From: Liriodendron chinense
Lineage: Eukaryota; Streptophyta; Magnoliopsida; Magnoliales; Magnoliaceae
NCBI GenBank assembly: GCA_003013855.2
Contig: PVNU02000127.1
Location: 682,001-746,000, forward strand
Reading direction: 5' to 3'
DNA length: 64,000 bases
Shown in pieces: positions 48,769-60,269 of this stretch; within the stretch, counting starts at the first letter, position 1; each line of letters begins with the position of its first letter. The notes under the pieces are model-generated. The model had not been told where the DNA came from. It did not search any database and was given only the letters and a program-made list of their open reading frames with translations. Both the position numbers and the translations under genes were made by a program.

Positions 48769-50070
48769 ATGGGATCGAGCGCAAGGTTCGATATAGAGAA
48801 GTTCTCCAGAAAAAATAACTTTGAGCTATGGAAGGTGAAGATTGAATCCATCATAGTTCAGCAAGGGCTTGATGGAGCTCTTGGAAAGCGACCAGAGGCT
48901 ATGAAAGATGATGAGTGGATGAGGCTCGATAAGAAGGCTAGAACCTCAATCCTGTTAAACCTTACGGATGATGTTCTCTATCATGTCATGAAGGAGAAGA
49001 CTGCGACTGAAACGATGGCAAAGCTAGAGAAGGTTTACGCTAAGAAATCTCTAGAAAATCACATGCATGTGTTGATGTAGTTGTTCACCTTGAGAATGAC
49101 TGAGGGAACGGAGGTGGAGGACCACCTGAGTATGTTCAATAGGCTTGTTTGCAAGTTGGTGGAGATCGATGAACCGATGAAGGATGAGTATCAAGCATGC
49201 ATCCTGTTGAATTCTCTTTCAGATTTATATGAGTCGTTCAGGGACTCTGTGTGCGCAGGGAGTGAAACCATAAGCATCGAGACCGTTATCTCAGTCCTCC
49301 AGTCGAAGGCGATGATGAAGAAAAGCGGTGACGTGGCTTCCCGTTATTCCTCAGAGACACTGGTTATGAGGGGAAGAAGTTCTGAGCATGGAGGATATTT
49401 GAAATCGGGATCTAGAGCCAAGGGCAAAGGTAAAGCTAAGGTGAAGTGCTGGAATTGTGGCCAGGAGGGCCACATGAGAGGAGATTGTCAGAATTCCGGA
49501 TTGAGGCAAGAGAAGTATGAAAATTCTTCTGGAGATGGAGCCAATACCGTAGAGGACGGTGGCGATTTTTGTGAAGTTCTGACTGTATCTGGCAAGGGAT
49601 ATCACAGTAGTGAGTGGATCCTTGATTCAGGGGTTTCATGTCACGTTTGTCCTGACCAGAGTTCATTCACGACATACAGAGAGTATGGTGGAGAATCGGT
49701 GTTTGTGGGCGATGGAGTCACTCATAAGGTTGTGGGTATTGGTACTGTGCGTATCAGGATGTTTGACGGAGTCGAACGAGTCCTGAAAGATGTGAAGCAT
49801 GTTCCCAAGATGAAGATGAATGTGATTTCTCTTGGTGCACTCGAGGCGAAATGGTGCATATTTATCGGCCGCGATCGTTGTTGTGAAGTGATGAAGGGGG
49901 CACTCGTGTGTATGAAGGCACAGAAGTATGGTCATCTTTACATGTTGATCGGAAGCACAATTCATAGTGGAGCTGCGGGAACGGCAGCGAGATCCACAGT
50001 TGCTCGTATGTGGCAAGTGCCCAAGGGCCACATGAGAAGAGCAGAAAAGGGCGTGAATTTACAAGGATAG
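48769..50070 (+). pseudogene. Copia gag and protease with one internal stop
   Basis: The frame opens at ATG 48769 and is continuous to 50070 except for one TAG at 49078-49080. Gag (UBN2-type) occupies about residues 1-220, with NNFELWKVKIESII and LNSLSDLYESFRDSV. The zinc knuckle CWNCGQEGHMRGDC lies near 49447-49490. The aspartic protease motif WILDSGVSCHVCP is at about 49615; the family usually has DSGAS, so Val replaces Ala. A gag-pre-integrase scrap (VARMWQVPKGHM) ends the frame. Nothing of pol follows. Confidence 0.88.
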
Positions 50071-50167
50071 GGTCGATGGTGGCACAAGAAGTGGTGGAGC
50101 TATGATTGAAGATGAGATGACATTGCAAGGATGGTGTTGATTCGTCGTTTGAATCCTCGGTGGAGAT

Positions 50168-50693
50168 TGTTGGGATAGTCTTTAAACCATGCACAAATTG
50201 GGTGCTCCGAGTGGCTGGCCGACCGGCCGGACAGCGTGACCCAGATGCAGTGAAGAACCCCCCATGGACAGTTTTCCTATGCCCAAACCGGTCGGCCGAC
50301 TTGTCTGCAGGGGGCTCCGGCCGACTGGCCGGTGGTGAGGCAGCAATGTGAATTTACTCCCTGGACCATTTGTGCATTGGCCGGCCGATCGGCCGACCGG
50401 TCGGCTGTGCGCATGGATTTCTTGAGCAGTTCGCAGTACTGCACAAGGTGTTTCTAATTTTGGATTTTTTCTTATTTAAGGAGTTGTAATCCGACCTAGA
50501 TTAGAATCCTAAGGTTAGGGCTGTTCAAAAAACCGACCCAACCGATAAAATGGACCGAACCGGACCGAACCGATCGATTTCGGTCGGTTTTCGAATCTAT
50601 TTCGGGTCGAGTCGGTTTTTTAATATAAAAAATCGAGAGTGTCGGTTTGGTTGTCGGTTTGTAAAAATTATAAACCGTTTTCAACCGAACCGA

Positions 50694-50745
<52 letters not shown>

Positions 50746-51791
50746 TGAGGTTGGCCCCACTTCAATATTTACATGAAATCCACTCTAACCAGTAAGGGTG
50801 CCACCCCAAGTTAGGCCCAAGACTGAAATATCATCTTTATCTGTAATTCAAGTGGGCAACACCAAGAAAAAGAGTTTGGAGGGTAATGTGGCCTGTACAC
50901 TATTTCCAATTGTGTGGTCCACCTGTATCAAAGATGATGCTGGTTTTTCATATTTAGGCCTAAAATTGGGTTAGTCACCTGCTAGTTGGAGTGGATTTTT
51001 AAAATGCATGATAGTGGGGCCTATTTAAACTATATTACCAATTACCTCATGTCAAGTAAAAGAATTTTACGTAGACACCGACTTTGCAGCACAGTGAGGG
51101 TGCAAATTAGGGTAACAGTTCAGTGGGTGTTATCCTAACTATGTGGAACCACCTTGATGTATGTTTTGTATATCCATTCCATTCATCTGTTTTCATCTAT
51201 CGTTTTAGGACATGGTTCCAAACCTCGAGAAGATCCAAATCTCAAGTAAACAATACCATTGGAAACAATGATGAATAACTATTAGAAGCATTTTATGGGC
51301 CACAAAAGTTTTAGATTGAGGCCCAAACTGATAAAACCGACAAAACCGAACCGACCCGAGTTTATCCGGTTCGGTTCGGTTGGTGACGATTCATCGGTTC
51401 GGTTCGGTTGTTAAATATTCAAAACCGACTAAGTCGGTTCGGTTGGATATTTTCCCTCAAAACCGAACCGACCGAACCGTGCACAGCCCTACCTAAGGTG
51501 TCTAAGGTTTCCTATTCGTATTAGGAAGAGGGGAGAGGTGTGTATGTGAGAGAACTTCGAGTTTTTTCTGTTTTTCTTTGCTAGTGGGCTGTCAATCTCT
51601 GTAATCTTTTGATATTCATAGTGAATCGCTTTGTGCCATGGTTTTTTAACTGTTCAGGGGTTTTTCCACGTAAAATTCGGAGTCTCTTGTGGTAAATGCT
51701 TGTGTGTGATTGATTGCATCTTGTTTACTTGTTTGATATTGCATTGCTTCATGAGTTCCGCGTTCCACTTCCACTGCCAGCTTTCCCAACA
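50168..51791 (+). repeat. 3' LTR of copia element, interrupted
   Basis: LTR sequence 50168-50515 and 51492-51791 with a nested element between. By eye the two LTRs differ at several percent of positions, including a short insertion near 50210. Confidence 0.88.
50516..51491. mobile_element. hAT-like miniature element in copia 3' LTR, TSD CCTAAGGT
   Basis: Perfect 8-bp duplication CCTAAGGT (50508-50515, 51492-51499); ends TAGGGCTGT / ACAGCCCTA. Arms rich in AACCGACCGAACC words in both orientations; (TG)(AG) microsatellite at 50695-50742; a palindromic-family fragment at 51110-51320. The intact 5' LTR serves as the empty site. Confidence 0.92.
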
Positions 51792-52011
51792 GCACCAACC
51801 ATTAGCCACGTACTTGCTACCAACAATAGGCGTCAGAAGACTTTTTGGTAGGTATTTTGTCATTTTCTGAAAATTTATGATGAAAGTTATAGAAAACAAA
51901 CAAAAGGTAACTTTGTGAAAATAAGTCAATTAATGAGGTAGGTTAATAAAAACTTATTTTAAAAAGGTATGAGTATGTAAATATAATATTAATTAGGTAT
52001 TATTTTGTAAA

Positions 52012-52140
52012 ATTTCCTTTCTTTTTTGTTGAGGAGACTAGCCCAATTGGCGGGCGGATTTCCTGCGAAAGGCTTAAATTTCCTTTCTTTTTGTTGAGGA
52101 GACTAGCCCAATTGGCGGGCGGATTTCCTGCGAAAGCCTT
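52012..52140 (+). repeat. Tandem duplication, about 65-bp unit
   Basis: Two nearly identical copies with GTTGAGGAGACTAGCCCAAT and GCGGGCGGATTTCCTGCGAA. The second forms the left end of the following palindromic element. Confidence 0.88.
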
Positions 52141-52644
52141 GTGCAGAAAGTTCCTGCGCTGGGAACCAAAGTGGGCCCACAGTGATGTTGTTTGATAAAT
52201 CCACCCCGTCCATCCATTTTGGGAGATCATTTTAAAAACATGAGAACAAAAATGAACCGGATCCAAGACTCAAGTGGGACGAAAACGTGAGGATTGAACG
52301 TCCACAGTTGAAATATTTGTGGAGCCACAGGAGTTTTGAATCAGGATAATATTTGTGTTTCCAGTTCATCTCAGTAGTAGTGACGTTATGAACGGCATGG
52401 ATGTCATATAAACATTACTGTAGACCCCAGGGAGGTTTCAACGGTAGTAATTTACCTACCCACCTTTTCCTTCAGTGAGGCCCACTTGAGTGGTGGATTT
52501 GGTTCATTTTTGTATTCATGTCCTAAAATGAGCTCCCAAAACGGATGGACGGTGTGGATTTATCAAAAAAAAATCACTGTGGACCCCGCCTGCAGGAACT
52601 TCCTGCGCAAGGCTTTCGCAGGAAATCCCCGCCCCGAATTGGCC
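52106..52644. mobile_element. Palindromic element family copy (TTCCTGCG ends)
   Basis: Left CGGATTTCCTGCGAAAGCC and right mirror GGCTTTCGCAGGAAATCC form inverted ends of about 45 bp, distinct from other subgroups, around the shared core (GTGGGCCCACAGTGATGTTG / AATCACTGTGGACCCC). Confidence 0.8.
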
Positions 52645-53879
52645 TTTTAGCCAAACTTTACCCCTCCCCCTTGAAAAAAGAAAAATAAAAAAATACAGCA
52701 GCACTTTCTCTCTTCACACATGTCATTGTCAATCGTGTACAAGATCCAAACAGTTCATCCGCGACAAGATCCCTATTACACGTGTACAAGATCCAAATCG
52801 TGTAAAAAAAAAAAAAGAATGAAAGCAGCACTATCTCTCTCTACACATGTCAATCGTGTACAAGATCCGAACCGATCATGACAATCCCTATTACACGTGG
52901 ACAAGATCTAAATCGTGTAAAAAAAAAAAAAAAAAAAAAAGAATGAAAGCGATGAAAGGCACTATGGTGGATTTCTTTTTCTAACCACTTATTTTATCTC
53001 AACGAAGGTCCAACTGAATAGTTAGGATTGTCATATTAACATAAGTTTTGGTAGGGCCTATTCACAGTAGGCGCACTCGCTCCAGCTGATGACTTTGATG
53101 CAGAAAATCTAGCCAACAACAAGTAAGAAGTACATTATCTGGAAAGCTGAGTCACATACGATAGTTTTTCTTCGTGCATGGCGGCTCTCTCTCTATGCAT
53201 GCATCTGTTTAATGCCACCATGGTGCTGCGCCATGATCACGACCTCTAAATGAGTGTGCGAGTTTTTTTATATATTCCACATGTACTCACTAACAATGAG
53301 TTTAGGCTCAAACCCATTACCTCATGTTGAAACTCTTGTGAGTTTGCCACATAATGAGTATTCTAAGTTTGCCCTCATTACCTATTCTTGATTTCTAATT
53401 CAAATAAAGAGTGAAGAATTTTAATATAAAAGTTTTCTCTTCCCATCTACTTTCTATTGGGATTAACACCAACAAAACACACAAAGAACACTAACTAGCG
53501 CTCTAAGATTGTGAGAACTTTTGGCACATGATGTGGGCACAAAATCTCATGAAACACTCAATGCTAACTTTTTAGCTTGATCTAAATTTTTTATGGACCA
53601 TAACAAAGTGAGAAGCAAATCAAGGGCCTGTAAGTTTTTTACTTTGCTACTGGTCCACTAGATTTTTTTAGTCAGGCCAAAAAGTTAGCCTTTAGGGTTT
53701 CATGAGGTGACTCATTTAGTACACCGTTCAAATTTTATGCCCACATCACCACGTGTCAAAAGTTCTTATGAAGTTATCGTGAGAACCGTTTTATTTCTAA
53801 CAGATGGTCCATACCCTAAAGCTCTCCTGGATCATTTCGATCATAGCCCTTCAATTAGCAGCCTCAAATGGAAATACTA
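52645..53879. other. Non-coding; contains tandem repeats and a diverged SINE
   Basis: 52735-52945 holds two diverged repeats (CGTGTACAAGATCCAAA, A-runs). About 53270-53355 on the minus strand resembles the SINE family (TGGCAAACTCACAAGAGTTT, CAACATGAGGTAATGGGTT). No gene. Confidence 0.5.
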
Positions 53880-54250
53880 CTGCAGTCCACAAATGCATGT
53901 GAAAAGGCCAAACATTAAGATTTGGGGAGATTGATGGGGTAGAGTTCATCAATGATGGTCCCCCAATAAGTTCAACGGTCTTGATTGGAGGAAAATGGGG
54001 CCCACTGGTACAAACTAAAACTTAAGGATACTGTGCATATCATTACGGATCATATAATCCTTAATTTCTTCCCGTTTGATATGCAGTGAGACCTCACACA
54101 TAGAGCTTTGTTTTACACGGTGGAGATGCTTTCTCATACGTAAAAAGAGAAATCTTTCAATATGGGCCATTCATTTCATTGTATTATATAAGTAGGTCTT
54201 CCGTTTGTGGGATTCTGATCTTCCCCGTTGAAATGGACCATTGACAGAGA
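53880..54250 (+). repeat. Segmental duplication copy 2
   Basis: CAGTCCACAAATGCATGTGA, TGATGGTCCCCCAATAAGTT, TTTCAATATGGGCCATTCAT in the same order as copies 1 and 3; ends before the CGTGGTAAGAATG part. Confidence 0.8.
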
Positions 54251-54359
54251 AGAACATTGATAACAGTACAGGAGAGTGCATGATGACCCATACACATGCA
54301 CTTATCAGATGGTCCATGCCTCTCTGGATCTAACCCTTCAATTAGAAGCCTCAGATGGA

Positions 54360-55130
54360 AATACCACTTCAGTTCACAAACACAAATGATGAAGGCCAAA
54401 CATTAAGATTTGGGGAGATCGATAGGGTAATGGTCATCACTGATGGTCCCCCAATCGGTTCAACGGTCTCGATCGGAGGAAAATGGGCCCCACTTGTACG
54501 AACTGAAACTTAAGGTTACTGTGCATATCCTTACGTTAGAGATCATATAATCATTAATTTCTTCCCATTTGATGTGCAGTGAGAACTCCCATAGAGCCTT
54601 GTTTTTACACGGTGGAGATGCTTTTTCATGACAGAAAAAGAGAAATCTCTCAATATGGGCCATTCATTTCACTGTATGTTCAGATTCTTTTGCTAATGCT
54701 ACTATCATATTATATCAGCAGTTTTTTACGTTAGTGGGATGCTGAGCTTCCCTGCTGAAATGAGCCACTGACCATATTCGTTGCTGAGAACAACATTGAT
54801 AACATTATGAGAGAGTGCATGATGATCTATACACATGCACTTATCAGCTGTACACGTGGCAAGAATGTAATCAAACCGTACAAGTTGTGGGGGGGTATCA
54901 CTTTGGATGGGCGGTACATACGATATCAGATTAGTTTAGTGAAGTTACACTGCCCAATTAACAGATATCTTCTTCTTGAATTCTACCGATGGTTTTTTTT
55001 TTTTATTTTTTTTTTTAATTTTGTTCGGCCATTTTATGGTAATCAATTGAACAGTACCACTCAGTGTACCTCTTGAAACGTACCCCATGAATAATTGGTG
55101 ACCAATATGAGCGGTTCGTATGGAAGTACA
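54360..55130 (+). repeat. Segmental duplication copy 3 (uninterrupted)
   Basis: The longest unbroken copy, with TCTCAATATGGGCCATTCAT, ACGTGGCAAGAATGTAATCA, AACAGATATCTTCTTCTTGA and CCCATGAATAATTGGTGACC. It serves as the empty site for insertions in copy 1. Confidence 0.82.
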
Positions 55131-55263
55131 TCTGTTACACGTGTACCCCAGTGGCGCGCGTGCCGGATTATATCAGTTCATATTCACTGCCAGCGATTTG
55201 AACGGCTCCTATTTTCTTTTTATTGAGAGGACTGCTTAAAGGGCCTTTTGACCCATCTTTACC

Positions 55264-55764
55264 TAGAGCTCTACACAAGCTGAAGGATGGAGCTGGGCCC
55301 AGCTCGGCTTGGCTTAACCACTGGACTGCCTAGGCTCAAGTTAAGTTGGCCAGCTTGGCTTAGCTTGGTTGAGCTTTCAAGCTGAGTCTGAGGAGAGGGT
55401 GAGACTGAGAGCGAGCTGGGAATGGGAGAACAGTAAGGCTAAGGGGTTGGAGTCGAACAGGCTGGGAAAGGGGAGGAGGAGATCCGGTGATGCCGATGAT
55501 GGTGGGGCGACTACTGAGTGTTGAGTGGAACTGGGCTGTGGATTCAAAATGAAGCAAGGGAGGGAAAGGGAATGAAATTAGGCTGGAGATGGACGCTCAA
55601 AATATATATATATATATATATAACCGAGCTAATCTAAGCCTCGTTCGAACCAAACCGAGCTTCGAGCTAATCTAAGCCTCGTTCGAACCAAACCGAGCTG
55701 AATCAAGCTTGATCCAGCTTGTGCTTGGCTTTAACTTTAGCTTGACTAGACTTGAACAGCTCTA
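55264..55764. mobile_element. hAT-like miniature element (TAGAGCTC ends)
   Basis: Ends TAGAGCTCTACACAAGC and the reverse complement of TAGAGCTGTTCAAGTC; 8-bp flanks TCTTTACC (55256-55263) and CCTTTACC (55765-55772). Arms carry AAGCTTGG/CCGAGCT words, and a short tandem repeat lies at 55628-55700. Confidence 0.82.
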
Positions 55765-55772
55765 CCTTTACC

Positions 55773-55890
55773 AGGCAAAATAAAAATAAATAAATAAATA
55801 AAAATTCAGCAGCAATTGCTCTTTATACGTGTAAATCGCGTACAAGATCCAAACCGATCATCCCGTAGGTTTGACTCGAATGGGTCATAC

Positions 55891-55937
<47 letters not shown>

Positions 55938-57394
55938 ATACTGATCAAGCAATTTTGATCCCTAGATTATTCGATTTTGTAAGTAAAAAATGAAAACCGT
56001 GAAAAGCACTTTTGTCGACTTCTTTACCCAACCATTTATTTTCTCTTACCAAAAATCCTCCAACTGAGAGGTTGGGATTGCCAGATCAGAGTAAATTTTG
56101 GTACCACGTCTCCACCGAACTCCGGTTCACCACTATGTGGAAATCAGAACGCTGGTACGAAATTTCCTCCACCCATCAAGGGATCCCCAACTGATGGAAT
56201 CAAAACCACAAAAACCAGGACAATGTGATCATCAGATGGGCCACACAAGTAAAAAATAAACGAGCGGCTAAGATAAATCAATCACTGGTCCAAATTCTAC
56301 TTAAACATGCACCACACTTTATGGCCCGGATTTTTGTGACATGGCATCTTAGACATTGGATTACTTGATGAGAGGCTCTGATCTCACACACGTACTCTTT
56401 GCATGCGCATGTGTGGAAAGTGCACCTTAGCATATACCTCCTCTCATCAGCACATTTGTGCTTGTTTTATTCTTCTTCTAATTAATAAAATTGAAATTCT
56501 TCACTTAGCTGATACTCTTGATGAACATGACAACACACATATGCCGACTGCGGCCTACATCCACCTGAATCTAGCTGTCCGAATCATATGCCCCAGTACT
56601 GCTATTGCCCTTACTAATTGAGAAATGCTTTGTTACTCTGGCTTCATATGATGGCTCATGCACGTCCACACATCAATTGTGCACGTGGCAAACTGGCCCA
56701 ATTTCCATTGAACCCACTTTAGATGGGTGATTGGCATACGTGTAGTGAACGGCTAAGATGAAAGATAGTGGATGGTGTAGCTTCAATATCGTCCAATCAA
56801 AATCTTTATTTTGGGGTTTATCATCTATCTTTAGTGTTCCCCGAAATTTGAACGATTTGATTTGAGTTGCATTTATGCCACGTGTACAATTGATGGGTGA
56901 AGGCACATGAACCATCGTACTCTGTAAGAGTATCATTTAACTATCCGTACAGACCTCTCCAAGAGACGAGATTGGCTGGATTATTCTGGCCGTTGATTGA
57001 TGGCAACTTGTTTCTTTTGTTTGGAGGTTGGGTTGTTTCTTTCTGAGGAATGGATCGTTGACTCTATGAGCCGCCTTCATGTTAGGTGGCGAAGCACGTC
57101 CCAGAGATCCGTGCTTATGCTGCACGTATCATAGATCCTGGCCATTCATCAGATATGGTACACCCCTGAATATACCATCGACAAAAAATAACGTGGGCCG
57201 GCTAGTAAACACGTATGCATGACGAAAAAGGCATTTGGAGAAAAGATATTAGTTCAATATTTAAAATTCAACGTGCAGTGTGTGGCTCACGTGATGCTAA
57301 TATACGGCTCTGATTTGGTCTGATTTTTCGGACATGCCACGTTGGCTGCGCGCACTACATGGTGAGTGAACGAATCGTGCACTCGAATCTCCCT
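55773..57394. other. Non-coding stretch
   Basis: Holds a 43-nt poly-A run (55892-55934) and two stretches that echo 52735-52945 (CGTGTACAAGATCCAAACCGATCA). 56640-56930 has a diverged inverted pair around GTGCACGTGGCA / GCCACGTGTACAA. No supported gene. Confidence 0.45.
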
Positions 57395-57905
57395 GGACTC
57401 AGATTCGGTAGTGACCCTCCCTTGGAAAAGCTCTGCGGGCCCCACCAGGATGGATGTGTTTTATCCACGCCCGTTCATTCATGTTGCGAGCTCTTTTAGT
57501 GTATGAACCAAAAAATGAGGTAAATCCAAGCTTAAGTGGACCACACCACAGGAAGCGGTGGGGATAGCGACGGCCGCCGTTGAAACCATCCAAAGGCCCA
57601 TCATGATGTTTATTTGCCATCAAACCTGTTCATAAAGTCACATAAAAATGGGCGAACGGAAAACATAAAAATCATCTTGATCCACAACTTCTATGGCCCA
57701 CAAAAAAATTCCATCGATAGGCATTCAATCCCCACTGTTTCCTGTGGTGTGATCTGCTTGAGCTTTGGATCTGTCTTATTTTTTACGTATTACAATAAAA
57801 TGAGCTGGAAAAATGGATGGACGGCATGGATAAAATACAAACATCATGAGGGGTCACTATGGAATCCAAGTCCGAGATCCACTGTGTGTGGCATTCCACT
57901 GGGTC
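57395..57905. mobile_element. Palindromic element family copy
   Basis: GCGGGCCCCACCAGGATGGA left, mirror half CTGTTTCCTGTGGTGTGATC to ACGGCATGGATAAAATACAA right. Confidence 0.75.
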
Positions 57906-57984
57906 CCACGTGCAGAGATGGACCAATGATTTCAACCGTTTATATTAGTTGCTAAGCGAATTAGGTGTCACCCGGGGAGCAGTT

Positions 57985-58455
57985 TAGTGGGTGTTACCCT
58001 TACCGTGTGGCACATGGATGATATTTTATATATCCACGCCGTCCATCTGTTTCTCCAGCCCACTTATGGATGGGTTCCAAACATTACGTAGAACCAAATA
58101 TCACGTGGACCATACCACTAGAAACAGTGGTAATAGTAATTTGAGTGCCCTACCATAAAAAATTCCAAAGAGCCCCGTCATAAAGGTTTTAAGAGTCCCG
58201 TCATAAAGGATTTTAGTAATTTTTATTTGCAATCCAACGTCTTTATAATGTCAAGGAGATCTGAATGAAGGGACACACGCCTTTGGTACAGTGGAGTTTG
58301 GGATAACATAGATCTTCTTAGAGTTTGGGATAACATAGTAAAATGAGATGAAAAAGTAGATGGACGGCGTAGATATATAAAGAAAAAAAGAAATACATCA
58401 AGATGGACCCACGCAGTTATAGTAACACTCACTAAGTTGTAATAGCTAATCCGCC
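57985..58455. mobile_element. Palindromic element family copy
   Basis: Left GTGGGTGTTACCCTTACCGT, right GTTATAGTAACACTCACTAA; contains an internal tandem repeat of ~26 bp (AGTTTGGGATAACATAG twice near 58290-58340). Right neighbour is a second left half. Confidence 0.7.
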
Positions 58456-58830
58456 CTCACCATAAGTAGGGAGCCGATTAGCTCTTACCTGGGTAACAGC
58501 TCAATTGTGTTGCCCTAACTGTGTGGGCCCCCTTTGATGTATTTTTGTATATCCATGCCATTCAGCTGTTTTTCCATCTCATTTTAGAACGTGATCTCAA
58601 ACCTTAGGAGTATCTAAATTTTAAGTAGACTACTCGACGTAAAACACGGTGAGGATTGAACACCTACCTCAGGGCTCACCATGGGCATACCTTGATGTAT
58701 TTGTTACATCTACCGCCCATCCTCATTGTCAAGTAATGTTTAGGTGTGCCACACTAAAAAAAATCAAATAAATCTAAATTTTAAGTAGACTACTTAACAT
58801 AAAAGGGTGAGGATTGAAAACCCAAGGTTT
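58456..58830. mobile_element. Palindromic family, left-half fragment(s)
   Basis: GGGAGCCGATTAGCTCTTAC and GTTGCCCTAACTGTGTGGGC start a copy whose right half is missing; AAATTTTAAGTAGACTACT occurs twice (58617, 58777). Confidence 0.6.
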
Positions 58831-59080
58831 GGTTCCACGGTTCAGTTATGTAGTCCGACTCCACAGTTTGATTCTACCATCCAATTTAGTTCTACATAAC
58901 TCCAAATTGAGAATCAAACTGACCTAATTGATTCTTTTATTTTCGAAAGCGGTGTGCTTCAGACGCAGACCAAATTGAACCGAACTAGCCAGTTCCAATC
59001 TGGTTTACCGATTGCACGGTTCTGTGTGCATCCCTATATTCTAAGATGTGAGAAAGCTATATTCTAAGACGTGAGAAAAT
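58831..59080. other. Non-coding stretch
   Basis: Words such as CAGACCAAATTGAACCGAACT resemble arms of the hAT-like group, but no ends were identified. Confidence 0.35.
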
Positions 59081-59595
59081 GGGACGCGGATTGGGTACTA
59101 CCCCTTGTAGTGAGGAACGAATAGGGGCTCTGAGGGGCCATTGTGATGTATGGGTTTTATCCACACCGTTCATCCATTTTTCCATAAGATTTGAAGGCGT
59201 CATCTAAAAAATGAGGCACATCCAAGCTCAACTGAGCCACTCTACATGAAGTAGGCAGTGATAATGACACCCACCGTTGAAACCTTCTTAGGGCCTACTG
59301 TGGTGGTTAGTTGCTATCCAACCTGTTCATAAGACTCACCTGATGAATGACAAACACAAATATCAGCTTGATACAAAACTTTTTTGACCCTCAAAAAAGT
59401 TTTCAACGGTAGCTGTTTAATCGCCATTGTATGTTCCAATTGAGCCTTCGAACCGCCTTATTTTTGGCATTGTACCCTGAAATGGTATGGCAAGATGGAT
59501 GGACGGTGGGGATAAAACCAATACACACGTTGTCTCCTCAGAGACTCTGTCCGTTCATAGCCAGGGACGGGCAGGGGTAGCACCCAATCGGCGTC
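59081..59595. mobile_element. Palindromic element family copy (GGGACGCGGATT ends)
   Basis: Left GGGACGCGGATTGGGTACTA-CCCC, right mirror GGGTAGCACCCAATCGGCGTC; core complete. Confidence 0.8.
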
Positions 59596-59764
59596 TGGAA
59601 AAGCAGAGTCGACGATGTACACGAGAGAGGACAGAAAGTTACCGTGCATCCACCCAACCGTGTGAAAAGGAATACCTAAAATAGCCATCATTTTTGCAAA
59701 ATTTCCCCCGAGAAACCACCAATCACTGGCTATCTTGGCTTGCGTTGTTGGAACACCCAATCCT

Positions 59765-60162
59765 GTAATGCCATGGATGTGGGGCCTACCTTGATGAATG
59801 TGCTATATATCCACTCCATCCACCTGTTTTGCCAGCTCATTTTAGGTTAATGATCCAAAAATAAACCAGATCCAAATCTCAGGTGGACCACACCACGGTA
59901 AGAGTTGCGATTGAATGCCCACCATTAAAAACTTTCTACAGCACACCGTAATGTTTCTTTGCCATCCAATCTGTTGATAGGGCCAAATAGACTGGATGAA
60001 GGGAAAACACAAATATCAGCTTGATCCAAAACTTCTGTGGCCCAAGAAGTTATTACCGGTGGGCGTTCAATCACCATGTTTCCTGTGGTGTGGTCCACCT
60101 GATATTTGGATCTGGTTTATTTAATGGCGAGTCGCCCTTAAATGAGCTGGAAAAACGGATGT

Positions 60163-60193
<31 letters not shown>

Positions 60194-60255
60194 CGCATGA
60201 ATCAAGGTGGGCCACGTTCACGATGTTACGACCCAACAGAAATCCGCTCCTCTCC
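59765..60255. mobile_element. Palindromic element family copy
   Basis: Well-preserved core: CTCAGGTGGACCACACCAC, CCCACCATTAAAAACTTTC and mirror TGTGGTGTGGTCCACCTG; (AT)n at 60168-60193 in the right arm. Confidence 0.78.
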
Positions 60256-60269
60256 TCCAGCGGATGGTG

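Larger units (their letters stand above)
48081..51791 (+). mobile_element. Ty1/copia element with gag-protease only, TSD GCACC
   Basis: The 5-bp duplication GCACC is perfect (48076-48080, 51792-51796). 5' LTR 48081-48714 and 3' LTR 50168-51791 both start TGTTGGGATAGTC and end TTTCCCAACA; the 3' LTR is longer only because of a nested hAT-like element. The internal region is 1.45 kb and encodes gag and protease but no integrase, reverse transcriptase or RNase H, so mobility would depend on proteins supplied by other elements. Confidence 0.92.

Noticed and set aside
48769..50070. Active copia gag-pol
   Set aside because: The frame contains a TAG and the enzymes after protease are missing.
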